A DNA stretch of 45,698 nucleotides, taken from an uncultured Mobiluncus sp. GTDB taxonomy: Bacteria; Actinomycetota; Actinomycetes; Actinomycetales; Actinomycetaceae. Both the position numbers and the translations under genes were made by a program. The notes below the pieces were generated by a model, which had not been told where the DNA came from, did no database searches, and saw only the letters and a program-made list of their open reading frames with translations. Positions 1 to 6,662 of this stretch are shown here, piece after piece. The DNA lies in assembly GCF_947254095.1 (NCBI RefSeq), contig NZ_CAMYBV010000016.1, positions 1-45,698 of the forward strand, given 5' to 3'. The stretch's first letter is position 1; each line of letters starts with the position of its first letter.

Positions 1-208
1 CGTACACCCGATAATTTTCCTCGAAAACCCGGCGCACCTCACCAACCAAAACCTCGTCACGCAAGGCTCGGCTACTTGGCGGGCGCTTCTTGACCAGACG
101 ATAGCCACGAGAAGTAATAAACCCTCCTTCCAAGCTAGCGCCCAGTGTCCGGCAAATCGGCTCGACCCCGAAACAATCCTTATATGCGTCAATATAGGCG
201 ATCATCAT
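1..208 (-). CDS. IS3-family transposase OrfB, N-terminal part (cut by window edge)
   Basis: This is the start of the DDE integrase half of an IS3 transposase, read in the -1 frame relative to OrfA. Translation from the ATG at 208 begins MMIAYIDAYKDCFGVEPICR and includes the RGYRLVKKRPPSSR stretch typical of the HTH_21-like region before the rve catalytic core. The ATG overlaps the OrfA stop (ATGATGA at 208-202), so OrfB could be made by coupled reinitiation. More likely it is made mainly as an OrfAB fusion through the slippery run at 235-241. The catalytic DDE residues would lie outside the window, so activity cannot be judged. Confidence 0.75.
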   Translation of the reverse strand, partial: MMIAYIDAYKDCFGVEPICRTLGASLEGGFITSRGYRLVKKRPPSSRALRDEVLVGEVRRVFEENYRVY

Positions 209-522
209 CGGGCCGGTCGGTCGAGCTCCGCTGCGAAAAAAGCCGAAGCAGTTTTCAAAATCTCATTCGCTCTACTCAGCTCAGCAACCTCACGCTTAAG
301 CCGTTTCACTTCCTCGTGTTCTTCACGCGTCATCCCCTGCCGCTCACCCGTGTTCACAAGATACTGCTCGTACCAGCGACGCAACGACTCAACCGATGTA
401 CCCAGCCGTGGAGCAATCTCGCTGATAGCCCGCCACTGCGTACACGACCTGTCATCAGCCAGACGATCACCAACCATCCTCACCGCACGATTCCTAAACT
501 CCTGCGAATACCTCATAGACAT
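205..522 (-). CDS. IS3-family transposase OrfA
   Basis: This 105-residue protein is the DNA-binding half of an IS3-type transposase. An N-terminal helix-turn-helix (RYSQEFRNRAVRMV, then GTSVESLRRWYEQY around residues 40-55) is followed by a leucine-zipper helix (VKRLKREVAELSRANEILK, residues about 72-90). The ending ILKTASAFFAAELDRP is characteristic of OrfA proteins of the IS3 family. OrfA recognises the terminal inverted repeats and, alone, usually acts as a regulator of transposition. The reading frame is intact and of normal length, so this copy shows no decay on this side. Confidence 0.9.
   Translation of the reverse strand: MSMRYSQEFRNRAVRMVGDRLADDRSCTQWRAISEIAPRLGTSVESLRRWYEQYLVNTGERQGMTREEHEEVKRLKREVAELSRANEILKTASAFFAAELDRPAR
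235..241 (-). promoter_or_regulatory. Probable programmed -1 frameshift heptamer (T TTT TTC)
   Basis: On the minus strand the OrfA codons for Ala94-Phe95-Phe96 read GCT TTT TTC, which gives a correctly phased X XXY YYZ heptamer. A one-base backward slip continues in an open frame that runs directly into OrfB with no stop codon between. IS3 elements commonly make their active OrfAB transposase this way. I have not identified a stimulatory downstream structure. Confidence 0.6.
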
Positions 523-606
523 GTTCCAATCCTCTCAAAAACAGACAGGAACAAAACCCAGTACACTTCACCGATACGTATAGTGTGTGGCGGGTAGCAT
601 GAGTTT

Positions 607-1989
607 ATGAGTTCTTTTGGTAGTCTTCCTCAGGGTTCGGTTTCTGTTGGTTATCAGTCTGGTTTTATGACTAGTCCGCAACCGAGTGGTTCGGCGCCTG
701 GGTCTGGGGGGCGTCGGTTGTTGGTGGTGGGGATTGTGTTTGTGTCGTTGTTGTTGGTTGTGGGTGTGGTGGTTTTGTTGTTTGTTTTGGGGGTGTTCCG
801 GTCTCATTCTGGGTCGAGTTTGGCTAATGGTTTGCAGATGGATATGGAGAAGTTGGTGGTGATTCAGGTTGAGGGTGAGTCGGCTGAGGGGGTACGTCCT
901 TATTCGGTGTTTTTGCCGGAGGATAAGCTTGCGGTTTTTGCTCCGGTGGGGGAAAAAGTTTATTTCAATGTGGTTCGGAAGGCGACTGGTGGTGAGGTTT
1001 CGTCTTGTGGTTCGAAGGTGTCGTGGCCTGGGGGTTCTGATGGTAAGGGTGGTTCTTTGCCGGCTTGTGGGCCGGGTCAGCGTTATTCGTTAGAGAATAA
1101 TGTGATGGCGTGTGCTGATGTGGCTGTTCCGAAGGCAGCTGGTAAGGATGAGGGTTTTGGGCAGGTGCTTTATAGCGGTAAAGATTTGAAGATTGTTGCT
1201 GCTCCTGGGGTGGATAATGCCAAGGCGCTTTCTGGTTTTTCTCCAGACGGCAAATTGTTGTGGTCTAAAGAGCTTGCTACGCCGGGTCAGGTGAGTTTTG
1301 ATGGTTCGCGTGTTATTGTCACTAGTTTTGAGGGTTCCAAGGTGTCTATTGAGGGTTACGGGGCCGTGGAGGAGAGTCAGAAGTCTTCTGAGTCGCCGAC
1401 CCTGGTTGAGGCCGCGAAAGGGCCGGATAAAGACGCCATCAAAGACTTCGACTTTATGAATAACTTCGTACCTGCTGAGACTGGTGCGGATGATTTTTAT
1501 TGTGATTACTCCAGCAATGATGGCACCCCGTTATTTCATAAGATTCCAGATACGAATGATGGCTGCTGGTTTGCCATGATCGAGGGAGAATCTCAAGAAA
1601 TAATAGAAGGAGAAGGTCTATTTGAGGGCTGGCATATACTCTCATTTGATTTTTCTGACCCTAATCTCCAGCCGAAATATGCAGATATAAATTCGGATGG
1701 ATACACCGATCTCTTGGTTGTAGGCAGACTCCCTGAAGACTTGGAACAGTTCGCCTATATTTTTGACCCCACCGACCCAGAACATCCCTATGTCGCAACA
1801 TTAGGATTTATTGGTCAGGATTCTTCTTCTGGTTATCAATATGGGGTACACGGGCTGATAGAAGCCAGAGGTAGAGATACTAAGAGCGGGGAACCGTGTG
1901 TTATGTCGCGTTATCGGGTTGAAAATGATGCGAATGGCGTGCCCCGCGTGGTCGACTATGAACGGGGGAATTTCTTGGAATGCCTGTAA
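607..1989 (+). CDS. Membrane-anchored exported protein with an FG-GAP/calcium-type motif, function unknown
   Basis: I do not recognise this 460-residue protein as a whole. A short Gly/Ser/Pro-rich N-terminus is followed by one very hydrophobic helix (about residues 38-63). The remaining roughly 395 residues are presumably outside the cell, so the topology is that of a single-pass anchored surface protein. Around residues 360-372 it has ADINSDGYTDLLVV, matching the D-x-[DN]-x-D-G core of FG-GAP/VCBS calcium-binding blades; I see only one clear copy. The first half uses almost only T- or G-ending codons (721-780 contain one A and one C), while from about 1430 codon use becomes mixed. The ATG at 607 has only a weak upstream purine stretch, and the IS end lies 37 bases upstream. 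Transfer or a mosaic origin is possible. Confidence 0.7.
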   Translation: MSSFGSLPQGSVSVGYQSGFMTSPQPSGSAPGSGGRRLLVVGIVFVSLLLVVGVVVLLFVLGVFRSHSGSSLANGLQMDMEKLVVIQVEGESAEGVRPYSVFLPEDKLAVFAPVGEKVYFNVVRKATGGEVSSCGSKVSWPGGSDGKGGSLPACGPGQRYSLENNVMACADVAVPKAAGKDEGFGQVLYSGKDLKIVAAPGVDNAKALSGFSPDGKLLWSKELATPGQVSFDGSRVIVTSFEGSKVSIEGYGAVEESQKSSESPTLVEAAKGPDKDAIKDFDFMNNFVPAETGADDFYCDYSSNDGTPLFHKIPDTNDGCWFAMIEGESQEIIEGEGLFEGWHILSFDFSDPNLQPKYADINSDGYTDLLVVGRLPEDLEQFAYIFDPTDPEHPYVATLGFIGQDSSSGYQYGVHGLIEARGRDTKSGEPCVMSRYRVENDANGVPRVVDYERGNFLECL

Positions 1990-2046
1990 ACCAGTGTGAT
2001 TCCGAGGGAAACAACCAGCCTGTAAAAATGTGAAGCCCATGTTGCC

Positions 2047-3159
2047 CTAGACGGCGACGCGCGTCAGTTCCAGGGCAGAAACTGGCGAAAAATCCGCCTG
2101 GCTCGGGGCGTTCGTATCCGCAATCGCCGCCGTGATAGCCGCAATCTGCGCCCCATTGTCGGTACAGAACTTCAGCGGGGGAATCCGCAGGGTAACGCCA
2201 GCACGCGCGCATTCCTCCGTTAGCCATTCACGCAGCCGAGAATTAGCGGAATATCCGCCGCCTACCACCAGGGTTTTTGCCTCGAAATCGGTTAGCGCCC
2301 GCATAGTCTTGCTCACTAGGGAGTCGTTTACGGATTCCGAGAACCCCCGACAAATATCCGCTACCGGCAGCCAGGGTTTTCCCTCGCGCGCGGGGGCGAA
2401 ATCCGCGGTAAAGTCCGGGCGTCCGCTGACTTCCGGGGCGGCTTCGAGTTGACCAACATAGCGCGCTACCGCGGTTTTCAGCCCGGAGAAAGAAAAATCA
2501 TAAGGGTGGGTCTTCGCGTACTTTGCGCCGGCCAGACCGCGCGGAAAATCAATCGCCCCTAGTCTGCCTTCGCGGGCCAGGCGGTCCACGTGTGGCCCTC
2601 CCGGATAGGGCAGTCCCAGCACCCGTCCGACCTTGTCAAAAGCTTCCCCCGAAGCATCGTCAAGAGTACCGCCCAGTTCCCTGATTCCACCCGCAGCCGC
2701 AAAATCGGTGATGAGCAGCAGGTTCGTGTGTCCGCCGCTGACCACCAATCCCACCGCCGGCAGTTCCAGTTCGCCGTTGACCAGCTGGTCCACCGCTAGG
2801 TGTCCAATGACGTGATTCACTCCGTAAAGCGGCTTACCAGTGGCTACGGCCAGCGCTTTCGCCCCGGCGATTCCTACCGCCAGCGAACCAATCAGCCCCG
2901 GACCAGCGGACACGCCAATCTGGTCAATGTCTGCGAGCTTCACACCCGCCTCATCCAAAGCCTTGGTGACCACGGGCAGGAACGACTCCAAATGCGCCCG
3001 AGAAGCAATCTCGGGAATAATCCCGCCGTAGCGGGCATATTCATCCATCGAGGTCGCGACCACATTCGCCAACAGCTGAGTTTTCCCCGCCACGATGGCC
3101 GCCCCCGTTTCGTCGCAGGTAGATTCGATTCCTAAAGTCAGTCTTGCACCGTTTAACAC
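2047..3159 (-). CDS. tsaD: tRNA N6-adenosine threonylcarbamoyltransferase TsaD
   Basis: TsaD transfers the threonylcarbamoyl group from TC-AMP to A37 of tRNAs reading ANN codons, working in the cytoplasm with TsaB and TsaE. At 370 residues it has normal family length. The ASKHA-fold N-terminal signature GIESTCDETG is at residues 10-19. The metal-binding HVIGH pair gives H116 and H120, SGGHTNLL follows, and FCTDNGAQIA is near the C-terminus. The start is the GTG at 3159, which has no ribosome binding site but has TAAAAT six bases upstream, suggesting a leaderless mRNA. TsaB and TsaE are not in the window. The neighbourhood with groES matches the order known in mycobacteria (gcp next to groES). 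Confidence 0.96.
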   Translation of the reverse strand: MLNGARLTLGIESTCDETGAAIVAGKTQLLANVVATSMDEYARYGGIIPEIASRAHLESFLPVVTKALDEAGVKLADIDQIGVSAGPGLIGSLAVGIAGAKALAVATGKPLYGVNHVIGHLAVDQLVNGELELPAVGLVVSGGHTNLLLITDFAAAGGIRELGGTLDDASGEAFDKVGRVLGLPYPGGPHVDRLAREGRLGAIDFPRGLAGAKYAKTHPYDFSFSGLKTAVARYVGQLEAAPEVSGRPDFTADFAPAREGKPWLPVADICRGFSESVNDSLVSKTMRALTDFEAKTLVVGGGYSANSRLREWLTEECARAGVTLRIPPLKFCTDNGAQIAAITAAIADTNAPSQADFSPVSALELTRVAV

Positions 3160-3165
3160 GCGTTT

Positions 3166-3194
3166 ATTTTAGTTGGTTTTTTCCGGGGTCTAAA
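3166..3194 (-). promoter_or_regulatory. Putative leaderless promoter of tsaD
   Basis: On the minus strand, TTTAGA (3194-3189), a 17-base spacer and TAAAAT (3171-3166) end six bases before the GTG start. No Shine-Dalgarno sequence is present. The -35 hexamer overlaps the stop codon region of the upstream gene. Confidence 0.55.
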
Positions 3195-4455
3195 TTTCTG
3201 CATAGCGCCGGCACAGAATCGCCCGATGTCGGCTGCCCAAACGCGTGGCAATCAAAGTCAAATCCTCGCCGTCTTTGGCGGGTTTTCCCAGCAGTTTTCG
3301 GCGCAGCTGCGCGGGGGAGACATCGGCTCCGCGTTTCTTAATTTCCAAAGACCTGATTGGTCGCGCCTTTAGCCCAGCGCGAATCTTTTTTTCGTCTAAA
3401 GGTAGGACTTCCAGAACTTTGAACCAGCCACCTAGTTTTGTGTCTGCTGCCTCTGGGGCAGTATTCCGGCTCAGATAGGCGATTTTTTTTGATACCGTTT
3501 TTGTGTATGTGTTTTTTGCAACTTGGGCCAGCAGTCCCGCCCGGATGATTGCGTCATCGGGTTCAAAAATCCATTCCCCCAGTTCATCTTCGGTCGCAAT
3601 AGTCTCGCTTAACTGGGCAGGTGTGTTGCACGGGGCAGCGGTTTCATCGTGCAGCGCAGCCACAATCTTGCCGTGTTTATCCATCAACAGAGCGGAACGC
3701 CCCTGTTGACGAATCAAGTCACCCAGCCAGATTCCCGCCTCCACAAGCTCGCCTCCCACAGAAATCCACTGGGTTTCGCACTGGGCCGGCAGGGATTGAT
3801 AGTTGATTCCAGGGGCAATCTTTACGCCAAGGTTCCCGTGCGGAATCTCGTCTTGCCAAGCGAGAATGCGGGAAAGCGGGGGCTTCCAAGACTCCGGCTG
3901 AAGTCGCCTGCCTGAAGCATCGCGCCGGGCTGGGTCTGCGAAAGCGCCATCAACTCCCTCGGCACGCAACTGTTGCCAGTCCAGCTCCAAAATATCTGCC
4001 TGCGTGACCTGGGCTTCGGGATAGGCACGCAGGTTCATCAGCGCTGCCGCCGCGGTAGCTTCATCGAGTTCAAAAGCTGTGACCAGCAGCCCCAAACCGG
4101 CCAACGCCAGGGATTCTGTCCCTAACCCACAACCCAAATCAGCGACCTTGTGACAACCGGCGTCACGAAAACGTCCGGCGTGTACGGCAGCCACCGGCAA
4201 ACGCGTCGCTTGTTCCAAACCGTCTCGGGTGAACAGCATTCCTTGCGCGAAATCCCCGAATTTGACCCGCGCTGCCTCCCGCAGCTCCAGCTGAGTCAAA
4301 ATGGCTGCCACCAGCTCCGGCGCGACACCGCGTTTCCGTAAACCGGCGCTCAATTGGTCTGCGAGCGCCGGCGTGTAGGGTCCCAGGGTTCCCAAGGATT
4401 CCAGCAATTGGAACCCTTCTTTACTCAACACGGGCACCAGCGAATTTTCAGCCAT
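3190..4455 (-). CDS. THUMP-like class I SAM-dependent methyltransferase
   Basis: This 421-residue cytoplasmic protein has an N-terminal helical region, a Rossmann methyltransferase core and a C-terminal domain like the THUMP-like module found in actinobacterial methyltransferases. SAM-binding motif I is VADLGCGLGT (about residues 104-113), and the catalytic-position motif is FADPARRD (172-179), a variant of the NPPY-type motif. The C-terminal region is rich in basic residues (KARPIRSLEIKKRGAD), consistent with RNA binding. The substrate is unknown; a tRNA or rRNA base is plausible. It lies 30 bases upstream of tsaD on the same strand. The ATG at 4455 lacks a ribosome binding site but has TAGGAT six bases before it. 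Confidence 0.85.
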   Translation of the reverse strand: MAENSLVPVLSKEGFQLLESLGTLGPYTPALADQLSAGLRKRGVAPELVAAILTQLELREAARVKFGDFAQGMLFTRDGLEQATRLPVAAVHAGRFRDAGCHKVADLGCGLGTESLALAGLGLLVTAFELDEATAAAALMNLRAYPEAQVTQADILELDWQQLRAEGVDGAFADPARRDASGRRLQPESWKPPLSRILAWQDEIPHGNLGVKIAPGINYQSLPAQCETQWISVGGELVEAGIWLGDLIRQQGRSALLMDKHGKIVAALHDETAAPCNTPAQLSETIATEDELGEWIFEPDDAIIRAGLLAQVAKNTYTKTVSKKIAYLSRNTAPEAADTKLGGWFKVLEVLPLDEKKIRAGLKARPIRSLEIKKRGADVSPAQLRRKLLGKPAKDGEDLTLIATRLGSRHRAILCRRYAEI

Positions 4456-4461
4456 AGTTCA

Positions 4462-4467
4462 ATCCTA
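4462..4467 (-). promoter_or_regulatory. Putative -10 element (TAGGAT) of a leaderless promoter
   Basis: On the minus strand TAGGAT ends six bases before the ATG of the THUMP-like methyltransferase gene. I see no convincing -35 hexamer. Confidence 0.45.
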
Positions 4468-4533
4468 AGGGCGAGCAGAGCCAAAGAGGGAACCTCGCGG
4501 GATGGAGATATAACAGTGCGATATGAAAACGAC

Positions 4534-4560
4534 TTAGCACTCGGGTTGCGAGAGTGCTAA
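4534..4560 (+). promoter_or_regulatory. CIRCE operator (HrcA binding site)
   Basis: The sequence TTAGCACTC, nine bases, GAGTGCTAA is a perfect match to the CIRCE inverted repeat bound by the heat-shock repressor HrcA. It overlaps the -35 and spacer of the groES promoter, so HrcA binding should block RNA polymerase directly. hrcA itself is not in the window. Confidence 0.97.
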
Positions 4561-4574
4561 ATGCGGCATAAAAT
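4546..4574 (+). promoter_or_regulatory. Probable groES promoter
   Basis: TTGCGA (4546-4551), a 17-base spacer and TAAAAT (4569-4574) form a sigma70/SigA-type promoter inside and just after CIRCE. The predicted transcript start, near 4581, leaves a leader of about 75 bases. Confidence 0.65.
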
Positions 4575-4656
4575 ACAAAGCGACTGGCAGGGTGCCACCC
4601 GCGACGGCGCTCGGTTGGTGAAATATCATCAGGAACTTAGAGAAAGGGCAATCGCA

Positions 4657-4950
4657 GTGTCGGTTTGCATTAAACCTTTGGAAGATCGGGTTGTTATCAA
4701 GCAGCTGGAAGCGGAAACGGTTACCGCTTCGGGGCTGGTCATCCCGGATATGGCAAAAGAAAAGCCGCAGGAAGGCACCGTCGTGGCGGTAGGCCCCGGT
4801 CGCGTTGACGACAAGGGCGTGCGTGTGCCGATGGATGTCAAGGAAGGCGACAAGGTCATTTACGCCAAGTACGGCGGCACCGAAGTCAAGTACCAGGGCG
4901 AGGAATACGTTATTCTCTCTGCCCGCGACTTGCTCGCAGTGGTCGAGTAA
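4657..4950 (+). CDS. groES: Co-chaperonin GroES
   Basis: GroES is the heptameric lid of the GroEL folding chamber. From the GTG at 4657 the protein is 97 residues, the usual length, beginning with the conserved IKPLEDRVVIKQ strand. It contains the mobile-loop region TASGLVIPDMAKEKPQEGTV and ends with YVILSARDLLAVVE. AGAAAGG lies about ten bases before the GTG. The in-frame ATG at 4561 is rejected because it lies inside CIRCE and upstream of the predicted transcription start. Expression should be induced by heat through HrcA. groEL does not follow; an unrelated gene and a strong terminator come next, so the GroEL partner must be encoded elsewhere. Confidence 0.96.
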   Translation: MSVCIKPLEDRVVIKQLEAETVTASGLVIPDMAKEKPQEGTVVAVGPGRVDDKGVRVPMDVKEGDKVIYAKYGGTEVKYQGEEYVILSARDLLAVVE

Positions 4951-4964
4951 TCGAGACGCACTTT

Positions 4965-4994
4965 GAAAAGGCCGGACGTATGTCCGGTCTTTTC
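4965..4994 (+). terminator. Rho-independent terminator after groES
   Basis: GAAAAGGCCGGAC (4965-4977) pairs with GTCCGGTCTTTTC (4982-4994) across a four-base loop, with one G-U pair and a T run in the 3' arm. It ends groES as a single-gene unit. Confidence 0.85.
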
Positions 4995-5114
4995 TGTTAA
5001 GTTATAACGTCACTCCTCCTGGCACATTCCAGCGCCGCAACGCCGAAACCACAGGAATATGAAGGGCTACACCGATATCCCCAGTGAGCCCGGTTATCGC
5101 ATTACGCCGATCTC

Positions 5115-5143
5115 TTGACGGGTTTCCGGACCGCTACTACGCT
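5115..5143 (+). promoter_or_regulatory. Putative leaderless promoter of the DDAH gene
   Basis: TTGACG (5115-5120), a 17-base spacer and TACGCT (5138-5143) end seven bases before the ATG at 5151, so transcription would begin at or next to the start codon. Confidence 0.6.
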
Positions 5144-5150
5144 GGAAGGC

Positions 5151-5933
5151 ATGACTAGGAAGTTAGCATTAGTTCGTCGCCCCAGCCCCAAAATGGCTGA
5201 TGGCATTGTGACACACATTGAAAAGTCTGCCGTCTCTTATGATCTGGGTTTGCGCCAGTGGGAAGGCTACGTTAAGGCACTCAATGATAATGGGTGGGAA
5301 ACCGTCGAGGTTGAGCCCGCTCCGGATTGCCCTGATTCGGTATTCATTGAGGATCCTGTTTTCGTCTATGGGGATCTCGCTATCATCACTCGCTCTGGAG
5401 CTCCGGAGCGTCGCGCTGAGGTTGCGGGAGTTGAAAAGGCTGTTCGGGACGCCGGATACCGCGTGGCTTACATCAAGGAACCCGGCACCGTAGACGGGGG
5501 AGATATCCTGAAGTTTGATGGTAAAGTCTGGGTCGGACAAACTCCCGGCGGCCGCACCAACGAAGAAGGGGTGCGCCAGCTTGCCGAGTACTTGAAGGAA
5601 TTCGACGCGGAAGTCATCCCCGTGGAAATGACCAAGGTGCTCCACCTCAAGAGCGGTGTCACCGCCTTGTACGACGGCACTGTAGTCGGCTACAAACCGC
5701 TGGTGGACGACCCGACCGTGTGGGACAAGTTCATGGAAGTTCCCGAAGAGCCCGGTTCGCACGTCGTTTTGCTTGAGGATAACAAGATTCTGATGTCCGC
5801 CGCCGCTCCCAAGTCCAAGGAACTCTTTGAGAGCATGGGTTACGAAGTGGTCGCGGTAGACATCGGCGAGTACGAGAAGCTCGAAGGTTGCGTGACCTGC
5901 CTCTCTGTGCGTCTGCGCGGTGACGTGGGCTAG
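5151..5933 (+). CDS. Dimethylarginine dimethylaminohydrolase-family amidinohydrolase
   Basis: This 260-residue cytoplasmic enzyme belongs to the pentein (guanidino-modifying) superfamily. Members of the DDAH group hydrolyse N-omega-methylated arginines to citrulline and a methylamine. Visible active-site elements are DSVFIEDPVFV, DGGDILKF, the catalytic His165 in VLHLKSGVT, and the C-terminal nucleophile Cys250 in the EGCVTCLSVRL motif. The start is ATG 5151; an earlier in-frame TTG at 5115 is the likely -35 hexamer rather than a start. It is a single-gene unit ending at a strong bidirectional terminator. A related activity such as arginine deimination cannot be excluded from sequence alone, but the length fits DDAH better than ArcA. 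Confidence 0.85.
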   Translation: MTRKLALVRRPSPKMADGIVTHIEKSAVSYDLGLRQWEGYVKALNDNGWETVEVEPAPDCPDSVFIEDPVFVYGDLAIITRSGAPERRAEVAGVEKAVRDAGYRVAYIKEPGTVDGGDILKFDGKVWVGQTPGGRTNEEGVRQLAEYLKEFDAEVIPVEMTKVLHLKSGVTALYDGTVVGYKPLVDDPTVWDKFMEVPEEPGSHVVLLEDNKILMSAAAPKSKELFESMGYEVVAVDIGEYEKLEGCVTCLSVRLRGDVG

Positions 5934-6026
5934 CGGGCAAACTGGACTTTTCGCCACAATCCGGCGCGTCTGAAAGTTAGTGTTTGGCGGGTCGGGCAGG
6001 CGATTAGGTTTTCGGTTATATAGACA

Positions 6027-6061
6027 TTTTGGGGGCTGAGCCACTGGCTCAGCCCCCAAAA
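6027..6061. terminator. Bidirectional terminator between the DDAH gene and whiB
   Basis: Two perfect 17-base arms (6027-6043 and 6045-6061) surround a single C, with four T at one end and four A at the other. It can stop transcription from the plus-strand DDAH gene and the minus-strand whiB gene alike. Confidence 0.9.
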
Positions 6062-6110
6062 TATATGCAATTTCTAGTGGCGGATTCGCCCCCGCCCGGG
6101 CTCTACAGGT

Positions 6111-6401
6111 TTAAGCGGATTTAGCCTCCCGTTCTTTCCAGTAAGCGGCGCGTTCCTCCTCAGTCATGCCGCCCCAGATGCCATAAGGTTCATGGGCATT
6201 CAGAGCGTAGCTGCGGCACTGTTCCAATACCGGGCAAGTCGCGCAAATCGCTTTGGCCTGCGCAGCACGCCGCCGCCGGGTTCCCCCGCGTTCACCGTCT
6301 GGATGGAAGAAAGCCGCCGTCCCTAAATCCTTGCAGGCAGCTTCATCTTGCCATTCCCAGGATTCAATAGTCGGAGCGGGGAGATACGTTACATTACTCA
6401 T
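6111..6401 (-). CDS. WhiB-family iron-sulfur transcription regulator (WhiB2/WhiB3-like)
   Basis: This 96-residue protein is a WhiB-like regulator, a class confined to Actinobacteria and their phages. It binds a 4Fe-4S cluster and acts with the primary sigma factor. The cluster ligands are Cys23, Cys53, Cys56 and Cys62 (CxxCxxxxxC pattern), followed by the conserved GIWGG turn (residues 74-78). FFHPDGERG near residues 31-39 resembles WhiB2 and WhiB3, and the location between groES and guaB mirrors mycobacterial whiB3. I therefore favour a WhiB3-type role in redox or cell-state sensing, as inference. GGAAAGGAAG just before the ATG is a strong ribosome binding site. Confidence 0.93.
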   Translation of the reverse strand: MSNVTYLPAPTIESWEWQDEAACKDLGTAAFFHPDGERGGTRRRRAAQAKAICATCPVLEQCRSYALNAHEPYGIWGGMTEEERAAYWKEREAKSA

Positions 6402-6662
6402 TTTCTTCCTTTCCCTCGCGGTGTTTTCTTACTCTTCAAGACTAGGGGGTGGGCCGGCAATCCAGCGTCCTACCACAGGACGATTTAGACTCGCCAGACC
6501 GTCCTTCAGTAGTAGTGAACCAAACTCTGAACCCAATCCGAGCGAATCACCGGCAAATCCAACTTGAACTGCGATTCCCACCCTGTCAGCACCGTTAGCG
6601 TGAGAGCGTTAGAATAAACATCAACATTAAAAGATTTATTCCCAGGTATTTAAGGAAGGCAT
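6402..6662. other. whiB-guaB divergent intergenic region
   Basis: This 261-base gap separates divergent whiB and guaB. A TAGAAT at 6610-6615 could be the guaB -10 element, but I see no good -35 partner. I found no riboswitch or clear operator here. Confidence 0.4.

Larger units (their letters stand above)
1..570 (-). mobile_element. Partial IS3-family insertion sequence
   Basis: The segment carries an IS3-type orfA and the first part of orfB in the -1 frame, both on the minus strand; the rest of the element lies beyond the left edge. The upstream end is placed near 570 by inference: on the minus strand a sequence starting TGAAGTGTACTGGG lies about 50 bases before orfA, and IS3-family ends usually begin with TG. 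The second inverted repeat is outside the window, so neither the terminal repeat nor a target duplication can be verified. The element ends about 37 bases before the next gene and may have displaced its promoter. Confidence 0.75.

Noticed and set aside
568..807. Minus-strand open frame opposite the G/T-rich gene
   Set aside because: Its His/Asn/Pro/Arg-rich translation is the mirror of the G/T-rich coding strand; the plus strand has the membrane helix and the sensible protein.
4561..4656. Earlier ATG start for groES
   Set aside because: It lies directly after CIRCE and upstream of the predicted transcription start; the GTG at 4657 gives normal GroES length and has a ribosome binding site.
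5169..6059. Long minus-strand open frame (296 codons) opposite the DDAH gene
   Set aside because: It crosses the bidirectional terminator and resembles no family, while the plus strand encodes all DDAH active-site motifs.
6402..6662. Purine-type riboswitch ahead of guaB
   Set aside because: The apparent leader is short and shows no conserved aptamer pattern that I can recognise.
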